DNA of 12,045 nt, taken from assembly GCA_023301405.1 (NCBI GenBank), contig JALZUX010000381.1:1-12045 (forward strand), read 5' to 3'. A program made the translations under genes and the position numbers. Positions 7,246 to 12,045 of this stretch are shown here, piece by piece; the first letter of the stretch is position 1, and every line of letters begins with the position of its first letter. Source of the DNA: Granulosicoccaceae bacterium. GTDB taxonomy: Bacteria; Pseudomonadota; Gammaproteobacteria; Granulosicoccales; Granulosicoccaceae. The notes under the pieces are model-generated. The model searched no databases. It saw only the letters and a list, made by a program, of their open reading frames with translations, and had not been told where the DNA came from.

Positions 7246-7782
7246 ATGAAAAAGACAGTAATGAGTGCAGCAGTGCTTGTGGCGATGATAGGTAGTGCAG
7301 AGGCTGGAACTCTGGATTTTCTGGACGACTGGAACAAGTCAGATTTTTATCTTGGAGTGTTGGTGTCTAACAGTGACATTTCTGGAGAAACCGGTGCTGG
7401 CGAAGACATGGGAATGATCAACGCCACCTTTGGTTATTTATTTCCAAAGGGTATCTCCCTTGAGGCGCGGCTCGGTTTAGGGACAGACGAAACAGAAAGT
7501 CTGTTTCAGGATCCCGTTACAACATATACGGCGGCGATGTTCCGCTATCACTATACATGGCGTCATAACGTAATGACTTATGCATCAGTAGGTGCTTCGT
7601 TACGTACCCATAGTAATGTTGTCGATGTGGATGATGTTCAGGCGGGTGCTGCTTACGCATTCGGCATGAATTTGTTTGGATCTGACACTGCGTCAGTAAA
7701 CATCGAGTATTTGTATCTGGGTGGCCCGGACGCACTGTCGTCGATCGGTATTGGTTTTCACCGCTATTTTGGAAAGTACTAG
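7246..7782 (+). CDS. Small outer-membrane beta-barrel protein (OmpA/OMP_b-brl type)
   Basis: A 178-residue protein predicted to be a small, probably eight-stranded, outer-membrane barrel; the exact function is unknown. The signal peptide is clear (MKKTVMSAAVLVAMIGSAEA, cleavage after residue 20). The mature part shows alternating amphipathic strands: FYLGVLVS, MINATFGYLF, ISLEARLGLGT, YTAAMFRYHY, VMTYASVGASLR, VQAGAAYAFGMNL, ASVNIEYLYL and SIGIGFHRYFGKY. It ends in an aromatic-rich strand, though the last residue is Tyr rather than the usual Phe. The Shine-Dalgarno GGAG (7235-7238) is 7 nt before the ATG. The 46-nt gap to the Ig-domain lipoprotein suggests one transcript. No OmpA-type peptidoglycan-binding domain is present. 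Confidence 0.8.
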   Translation: MKKTVMSAAVLVAMIGSAEAGTLDFLDDWNKSDFYLGVLVSNSDISGETGAGEDMGMINATFGYLFPKGISLEARLGLGTDETESLFQDPVTTYTAAMFRYHYTWRHNVMTYASVGASLRTHSNVVDVDDVQAGAAYAFGMNLFGSDTASVNIEYLYLGGPDALSSIGIGFHRYFGKY

Positions 7783-7828
7783 AAAAATAATGGCGATTGA
7801 TGTGTCGAGCACTGTAGGGATAAATTCC

Positions 7829-10534
7829 ATGAGAGCTACAATGAAAAAAACGATTGCACTGCTAGCTATGACAGTGTTAATTCTGTCTGGCTGTTCCGGG
7901 CGCTCCTCCGACGAGCCGCTAACAGAAGAGCCAAATGATTCGCTTGTGATAGCAGCCGCGCAAGCTGTTGTAGGTCAGATCAGGGTGTTGACCTCCGCGC
8001 CTAGCTTGCTAACAGGGACAACCGATACCGCAACCATCACTGCCATTGTTACCGATGACAGTAACCGAGTAATAGCGTCCCAGGAAGTAATTTTTTCATC
8101 TGATGGCGGCGTATTGCAGGGTATCAATTCGGAAACATCAGAAGGCGGTGAAGCGTCGGCGCAGCTAAATCTGGCTGGCGACTACCGCAACAGAAACATC
8201 ACCGTTACTGCAACATTAGGGTCTATGCAAGCTTCGGTATTAGTCGCGGCTACAGGTACTGCTATAGGCATGACAGCGCCGGAAAACATTATTATCGGTG
8301 ACACACCGGAGCTTGAGTTCACGCTACTGGCAGGTAATGGGCAACCGATTCCGAACCAGCTTATTTCGGTACAATCAGAAGCAGGCAATACGTTCAGTCA
8401 AAACACAATCACCACCGATGCGAACGGATTGGCCCGCCTTGTTACAAGTACAAACGCAGGCGCAGATGTAATTACAGCCACCGCAATTGATGGCACTGTT
8501 GTGCAGGATTTTGCAGTGAATGTGGTTGAAAATATACAGGCTGTGGATACACCGGTCAGGATAAGAGTGATTAGTAATTTCTCATCCATTGAAACTGGCG
8601 GCACTGACGTAGCAAGTATCACCACATTAGTAACTGACGAAAGTAACCGAGTGGTCAGCGGCAAGGAAGTTGAATTTTCTGCAACTGGCGGCGTCTTGCA
8701 AAACATCACGTCAGTGACCAGTGCGGCGGGTCAGGCTACTGCCGAACTGAGCCTGGCAGGGGATTTCAGAAATCAGAGCATTACGGTCACTGCAAGAGTT
8801 GACGACGAAGAAGGCAGCGTGTTGTTGACGACCAGTGGTACGTCGCTGTCCATCGCTGGTCCGACCGCGTTGGTTAGTGGTAATACCGCAGAGCTTGAAT
8901 TGACTCTAACCGGTGGTAATGGTCAGCCGATTTCAAACGAAATTGTTTCTATTGCATCAAGCGCCGGTAATGAATTGTCTAGCGAGACTATTACTACGGA
9001 TGCTGCAGGTAAGGCACTTGTCACGGTGGGTAGTACGGCTGGTAGTGATCTGATAACGGTTTCTGCACTGAATAGCACCGTTGAAGAGCAACATACAATT
9101 AATGTAGCAGCGGATATATTGTCAGTGTTAGATCCGCAGGATCATGGCAGTTTAAGTGTTGATGATGGCTCATCAACGTTCAGCGTGTTGTGGGAAAGTA
9201 ACGGGCTGCCAGTGGTTGGAGGTCAATTAAAATTTAGTATCACAGCGGGTAACCTGCGAGCGGTTGATCCGGTTGATGGTAGTGTTTCTACAGGTAGCGT
9301 TGCCACCACAGATGTCAATGGTATTGCCACCGTCGAGGTGAATTCAAATGCGGCAGGTCCTGCAACGATTGCATTTTCCGATGAGCTTAACCCTGATACA
9401 TTTTCACAATTTGACGTAGAGTTTGTCGCTGTTGTTCCTGCAAGTTTAAGTGTGGATGCATCTCCGGCAAGTGTTGCCACTGGTAATTCAAGCTCGATCT
9501 CTGCCACGGTTGTTGATGAATTTGGGAATCCTGTCAAGGATGTTGTCGTGGAGTTTGGTAGTGATTTTCTGCAAGGTGGTAACTTATCTCCTGTAAACGC
9601 TGTAACCAATAGTGATGGTGAAGCGAGAATTACCTTTACCGCCGGCAGTCTTGCAACTGAAGTAGATCAGCTAGTTGTAAATGCGACGGTTTCTGGCGCG
9701 GCAGAAGTTACCTCAACGGTTAACCTGACAGTAACAGAGCGTCAACTCAACGTTATTATAGGTCTTGCAGGCACTGTCTCCGAGGCAGACTCTGATACTC
9801 GTTACCGGAGGGCTGGCCTTGTGCAGGTCACCGATGGTGCCGGTCGACCAGTGCCGGATGCGACTATTCTTGTATCGATGATCCCTACCGTTTATCGCCA
9901 TGGTACGGTGCAACCGATTGATTTGGATGGTGACAGTATTGCCGATAGGTGGGGGTTTGTGGACAGATTTGTCTACGCTTGTGAGTCTGAAGACACGAAC
10001 GGAAATCGTATTCTTGATACCGTTGTTATCGAAGACCTTAATAAAAATGGTATGTTAGATTTCGGTGAAGATCTAAACGGTAATGGTCAGTTAGATTTCA
10101 ATGAAGATATTAACCGCAATGGTGTCTTAGATGCTGGCGAGGACCTGAACGGTAATGGTCAACTGGACAATGACGAAGATGTCAACGTCAATGGAGTTCT
10201 TGATCCTAGTGATCCGGGTCTAGTGGATGCTGATCCCGTCAATACACCAACAGTTGTTGGTGGACAAATTACCACTGACGCCAATGGCGTGGGCTTCTTC
10301 TCTTTAGCGTATCCTCAGAGCAACGCGTGGTGGTTTGACGTGGCAATCAGTGCCAGAGTTCAGGCGTTAGGGGTTGAACAAGTAGCAACTTTTGAGACTG
10401 ACCTAGAAGCAATATTAAGCGATATAGACGATGTTGAAGTACCGCCGCCAAACTTAATCAGCCCCTATGGAGAAATTGATTTTGGTAATCTTCCACTGTG
10501 TAGCCAGCCAGCTAATGAGCTCTATACACGCTGA
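7829..10534 (+). CDS. Large lipoprotein with tandem bacterial Ig-like (Big_1) domains and EF-hand-type calcium loops
   Basis: A 901-residue predicted surface or outer-membrane lipoprotein, probably an adhesin or structural protein; no enzyme motif is visible. The lipobox LSGC gives lipidated Cys22, followed by Ser, not the inner-membrane-retention Asp. Residues about 51-243 and 245-437 are two copies of a roughly 194-residue module, each with two Ig-like domains in the Big_1 style (VTDxSNRV, GGVLQ, LAGDxRN, GNGQPI, ITTDAxG). Further Ig-like domains cover about 440-530 and 538-635. Then comes a region with a TSP3/dockerin-like loop (D698-D706) and five back-to-back 12-residue loops (736-795). 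The C-terminal part (about 810-901) carries Cys891, which could bond with Cys718. The ATG at 7829 is chosen because AGGGA (7816-7820) is 8 nt upstream. ATG 7841 is also possible; the longer GTG at 7721 overlaps the barrel gene. Confidence 0.85.
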   Translation: MRATMKKTIALLAMTVLILSGCSGRSSDEPLTEEPNDSLVIAAAQAVVGQIRVLTSAPSLLTGTTDTATITAIVTDDSNRVIASQEVIFSSDGGVLQGINSETSEGGEASAQLNLAGDYRNRNITVTATLGSMQASVLVAATGTAIGMTAPENIIIGDTPELEFTLLAGNGQPIPNQLISVQSEAGNTFSQNTITTDANGLARLVTSTNAGADVITATAIDGTVVQDFAVNVVENIQAVDTPVRIRVISNFSSIETGGTDVASITTLVTDESNRVVSGKEVEFSATGGVLQNITSVTSAAGQATAELSLAGDFRNQSITVTARVDDEEGSVLLTTSGTSLSIAGPTALVSGNTAELELTLTGGNGQPISNEIVSIASSAGNELSSETITTDAAGKALVTVGSTAGSDLITVSALNSTVEEQHTINVAADILSVLDPQDHGSLSVDDGSSTFSVLWESNGLPVVGGQLKFSITAGNLRAVDPVDGSVSTGSVATTDVNGIATVEVNSNAAGPATIAFSDELNPDTFSQFDVEFVAVVPASLSVDASPASVATGNSSSISATVVDEFGNPVKDVVVEFGSDFLQGGNLSPVNAVTNSDGEARITFTAGSLATEVDQLVVNATVSGAAEVTSTVNLTVTERQLNVIIGLAGTVSEADSDTRYRRAGLVQVTDGAGRPVPDATILVSMIPTVYRHGTVQPIDLDGDSIADRWGFVDRFVYACESEDTNGNRILDTVVIEDLNKNGMLDFGEDLNGNGQLDFNEDINRNGVLDAGEDLNGNGQLDNDEDVNVNGVLDPSDPGLVDADPVNTPTVVGGQITTDANGVGFFSLAYPQSNAWWFDVAISARVQALGVEQVATFETDLEAILSDIDDVEVPPPNLISPYGEIDFGNLPLCSQPANELYTR
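7979..9139 (+). repeat. In-gene duplication of a two-Ig-domain module
   Basis: Residues 51-243 (7979-8557) and 245-437 (8561-9139) align without gaps at an offset of 194 residues (582 nt). Markers fall at the same offset throughout: IRV, VTD-SNRV, GGVLQ, LAGD-RN, GNGQPI and ITTDA. The DNA has diverged, so this is an old duplication. Confidence 0.75.
10031..10210 (+). repeat. Five 36-nt tandem repeats encoding EF-hand-type calcium loops
   Basis: Units start at 10031, 10067, 10103, 10139 and 10175. Each encodes ED-x-N-x-N-G-x-L-D-x-x, so ligands fall at loop positions 1, 3, 5, 9 and 12 with Gly at 6, as in a canonical EF-hand loop but without flanking helices. Units 2 and 4 encode the same LNGNGQLD core, so there is a 24-residue alternation. 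Degenerate loops precede it at residues 698-706 and 722-730. Confidence 0.85.
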
Positions 10535-10560
10535 AGCATGATCGGTTCCTTAAGTATCTG

Positions 10561-10596
10561 AAAAAACCCCCGTAAGTAGTTGCGGGGGTTTTTTTT
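10561..10596 (+). terminator. Strong intrinsic terminator after the Ig-domain lipoprotein gene
   Basis: CCCCCG (10567-10572) pairs with CGGGGG (10583-10588). The stem extends inward by TAA/TTG (one G-T pair) to loop GTAG, and is followed by eight T (10589-10596). Six A before the stem pair with the T run, so it could work in both directions. It lies 26 nt after the stop codon. Confidence 0.92.
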
Positions 10597-10620
10597 ACCC
10601 TGAATAATGAGGGGAAGACG

Positions 10621-11382
10621 ATGAGCAAGTATAAAAGTATGAAAAATTTGTCTGTGGTGGCTAGCTGTGTGTTGGTGTTGCAAGGGTGTGCGGGCTCAGC
10701 ACCGGATTTTGAACGCCGTACCCTGGGTGGAGCAAATCAGGAAGCGAAGCTGGCCGCTTTTATTGGTGAATTAACGGTGGCTGAGTCAGGTATAGAAAAA
10801 AACCTACTGATCAATGTGCCTCTGTGTTCTTCGGTGGTTGGGCACCCGGCCAGTGGATGGGGAATCGATGCAGGGGACTGGTGTGTTGTATCGTGCAATC
10901 AAGCGGGCATCACCGACTCACGATGGGTTACCGGCGCGGATGGAAATCAATGTTTGGCAGCCCCGGAAACCGAGGCGACATCACGTGTTGAAGTTAGCTT
11001 TAGCTGGTCAGACCTGTCCCTTCAACAACAAAATACCTTTGATGGTCTGTCTCGATCTTTTCTAAGTGATACCGAGTGGCATTGCAAAGAGTTTGATTAT
11101 CTGATTGATCCTGATACCAATGAGGGTTTTTGGTCAGAGCTAAAAAGCGCCATGATTATTTATCGCTTCCATCGTGGCGGCAAACTGACAATGGGGCGGT
11201 CACTTGATCAAATGAAATTGGGTGGGGTCTGGCGCGTGGGCGCGCAACAGCAAGTATATTTGAATAGCACACAGGTTTTTAAAAATGCGATTGCTTACGG
11301 TGGAGGCCGGTTTGATAATTTTAAGACCGCCACTAAAAAGCAGGTATGCAGGTATGTGCGCGAAGCGGATAAACCCGTTTAA
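10621..11382 (+). CDS. Unrecognised cysteine-rich lipoprotein
   Basis: A 253-residue predicted lipoprotein; I do not recognise a family. The N-terminus has a basic start, a hydrophobic core and the lipobox LQGC (Cys23 lipidated, then Ala, compatible with the outer membrane). The mature part has six further cysteines (69, 88, 92, 111, 155 and 243), enough for three disulfides. The first half holds short motifs (GWGIDAGDWCVVSC). The second half, from about 150, reads like a small beta barrel or sandwich: YRFHRGGKLTMGRS, then GGVWRVGAQQQVYLNS, faintly lipocalin-like, with no proof. AGGGG (10610-10614) is 6 nt before the ATG. A terminator ends only 24 nt upstream of the start, leaving no room for an independent promoter between them. 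It faces the DUF1840 gene with a 37-nt gap. Confidence 0.78.
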   Translation: MSKYKSMKNLSVVASCVLVLQGCAGSAPDFERRTLGGANQEAKLAAFIGELTVAESGIEKNLLINVPLCSSVVGHPASGWGIDAGDWCVVSCNQAGITDSRWVTGADGNQCLAAPETEATSRVEVSFSWSDLSLQQQNTFDGLSRSFLSDTEWHCKEFDYLIDPDTNEGFWSELKSAMIIYRFHRGGKLTMGRSLDQMKLGGVWRVGAQQQVYLNSTQVFKNAIAYGGGRFDNFKTATKKQVCRYVREADKPV

Positions 11383-11419
11383 CGGTAGCAAAGGATCACT
11401 AGTGCGGTCACTTGGGTAA

Positions 11420-11719
11420 TTATTGAGGCTGCCACATTACATAGCCGCCTTTCTGTTGGCTTTCTTGGAGTAAATCAACAAGAGGCTTGGCGCGAGTGTG
11501 TAGGCTGATTGATGGTGTGTTTTCATCATCGTTGTCAGGTGCTTCTACTGGTACTTTCTCAAGTGCAGTCATAAGCGTTTCCAATGCTTTCGGAACATCT
11601 GCTTCACGAATAGCCCCTTCAGGTTGTCCGCTTTGCCCCATCATCTTGAGTAACTGTTTGGCGACATCGCCAAACATTATAAAGCTGCCGGTGTGTTCGC
11701 CTTGAATTTCAATGATCAT
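11420..11719 (-). CDS. DUF1840 family protein
   Basis: A small (99 aa) soluble protein of the DUF1840 family, which is found in beta- and gammaproteobacteria and has no known function. Signatures are the N-terminal FIMFGDVAKQLLKMMGQSG (about residues 13-31), the link PEGAIREADVPKALETLMTAL, and the end ISLHTRAKPLVDLLQ ... GGYVMW. There is no signal peptide or membrane segment; a short acidic linker (PDNDDENT) joins the two helical parts. The ATG at 11719 is chosen over a longer TTG start at 11776 because GGAG lies just upstream, and because the longer start falls within the predicted promoter. It is convergent with the lipoprotein gene at 10621-11382. Confidence 0.85.
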   Translation of the reverse strand: MIIEIQGEHTGSFIMFGDVAKQLLKMMGQSGQPEGAIREADVPKALETLMTALEKVPVEAPDNDDENTPSISLHTRAKPLVDLLQESQQKGGYVMWQPQ

Positions 11720-11759
11720 CAGATTCTCCAGAAGGTGTTGAGATGTTATCACAACGCTA

Positions 11760-11786
11760 ATTATAGTCTTATTCAAGAAGTGTCAA
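11760..11786 (-). promoter_or_regulatory. Predicted promoter of the DUF1840 gene
   Basis: On the minus strand, TTGACA (11786-11781) and TATAAT (11765-11760) both match consensus exactly, with a 15-nt spacer, two short of optimal. RNA would start near 11753, a leader of about 33 nt before the ATG at 11719. Confidence 0.6.
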
Positions 11787-11841
11787 AAAAATTACGCGAA
11801 AATGTTAGGTAGGCGTTACATTTGGCTGTTGTTATCGCCGC

Positions 11842-11869
11842 TTGGCGTACACAGTGAACTTTTTAATAT
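11842..11869 (+). promoter_or_regulatory. Possible plus-strand promoter upstream of the orphan terminator
   Basis: TTGGCG (11842-11847) and TAATAT (11864-11869), each 4 of 6 to consensus, with a 16-nt spacer. A start near 11876 would give a transcript of about 120 nt ending at the terminator. A second -35-like TTGACG at 11884-11889 has no good -10. Confidence 0.25.
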
Positions 11870-11875
11870 TTTTTA

Positions 11876-11998
11876 TTCGTGATTTGACGCAGCGAATGGT
11901 ACCGTTACACGGAGTTGTTGAAATCCGACCGTTATTTTACGAATGGGACGGATATCAGTTGGGGGTGGGGTAGCGCTAGGTCGCTGCCCCTTTTTTTT
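11876..11998 (+). ncRNA. Candidate small RNA or small-ORF transcript ending in an intrinsic terminator
   Basis: The only strong evidence is the terminator at the 3' end with no annotated plus-strand gene for almost 600 nt upstream. The 5' end is inferred from a weak promoter. It could instead carry a tiny ORF, ATG 11896 to TAG 11973 (25 aa, MVPLHGVVEIRPLFYEWDG...), extendable to a GTG at 11854 (39 aa), whose stop falls at the base of the terminator stem. That ORF has no clear ribosome site. Treat as a candidate. Confidence 0.3.
11967..11998 (+). terminator. Strong intrinsic terminator (plus strand) with no annotated gene upstream
   Basis: GGGGTAGCG (11967-11975) pairs with CGCTGCCCC (11982-11990), one T-G pair, loop CTAGGT, followed by eight T (11991-11998). 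There is no A-run on the other side, so it works only in the plus direction. The remaining 47 nt to the window end show nothing I can name. Confidence 0.88.
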
Positions 11999-12045
11999 GC
12001 CTGTACGTTTGGATTATTTATTCATAGGTAATTTATAGTGCCTAT

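Noticed and set aside
7721..7828. N-terminal extension of the Ig lipoprotein from a GTG at 7721
   Set aside because: It would overlap the end of the barrel gene and bury the lipoprotein signal peptide more than 30 residues inside. The ATG at 7829 has a good Shine-Dalgarno.
8182..9609. Antisense ORFs of 68-128 codons inside the Ig lipoprotein gene
   Set aside because: They are shadows of the repetitive coding sequence on the other strand, with no start signals and low-complexity Ser/Thr/Val-rich products.
10031..10210. CRISPR-like regular repeats
   Set aside because: The 36-nt units are contiguous with no spacers, vary in sequence, and are in frame inside a coding region. They encode calcium loops.
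11802..11883. 26-codon plus-strand ORF (MLGRRYIWLLLSPLG...)
   Set aside because: No ribosome site, very short, and located opposite and just upstream of the DUF1840 promoter.
1..12045. tRNA, rRNA, insertion sequences, integrase or attachment sites
   Set aside because: I looked for clover-leaf signatures, transposase motifs and flanking repeats by eye and saw none.

Overview
The window looks like chromosomal DNA of a mid-GC gammaproteobacterium, probably free-living or marine. The evidence is the Rnf complex next to metG, the divergent metG/mrp pair followed by dcd, an RppH of the proteobacterial type, a DUF1840 protein, and Gram-negative envelope proteins (an outer-membrane barrel and lipoproteins). 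The genus cannot be fixed from the sequence alone.

Layout. Positions 1-3139 (minus strand) read metG, rnfA, rnfB: a methionyl-tRNA synthetase followed after 6 nt by the first genes of the Rnf/Rsx electron-transport complex. rnfB runs off the left edge. Positions 3305-5607 (plus strand) read mrp (apbC), dcd and rppH: Fe-S cluster carriage, dCTP deamination and RNA 5'-pyrophosphate removal. Positions 5767-6282 (minus) hold a membrane-anchored thioredoxin-fold protein that lacks the second active-site cysteine. Its promoter overlaps an FNR-like palindrome.

Positions 6283-7245 are a long non-coding stretch. I see no convincing gene in it, but it carries several hairpins, mostly in the likely leader of the next gene.

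Positions 7246-11382 (plus) are an envelope locus: a small outer-membrane beta-barrel, a 901-residue lipoprotein built of bacterial Ig-like domains with seven EF-hand-type calcium loops, a strong intrinsic terminator, and a second, unrecognised cysteine-rich lipoprotein. A reasonable but unproven reading is that the barrel and the large lipoprotein work together at the cell surface.

Positions 11420-11719 (minus) encode a DUF1840 protein with a near-consensus promoter. At the right end a strong plus-strand terminator (11967-11998) has no annotated gene in front of it. This points to a small RNA or a very small ORF.

The left half is ordinary conserved housekeeping. The points worth a second look are the Ig/calcium-loop lipoprotein with its barrel neighbour, the orphan terminator, the FNR-like site with the CxxS redoxin, and several RNA hairpins that overlap ribosome-binding or stop sites.
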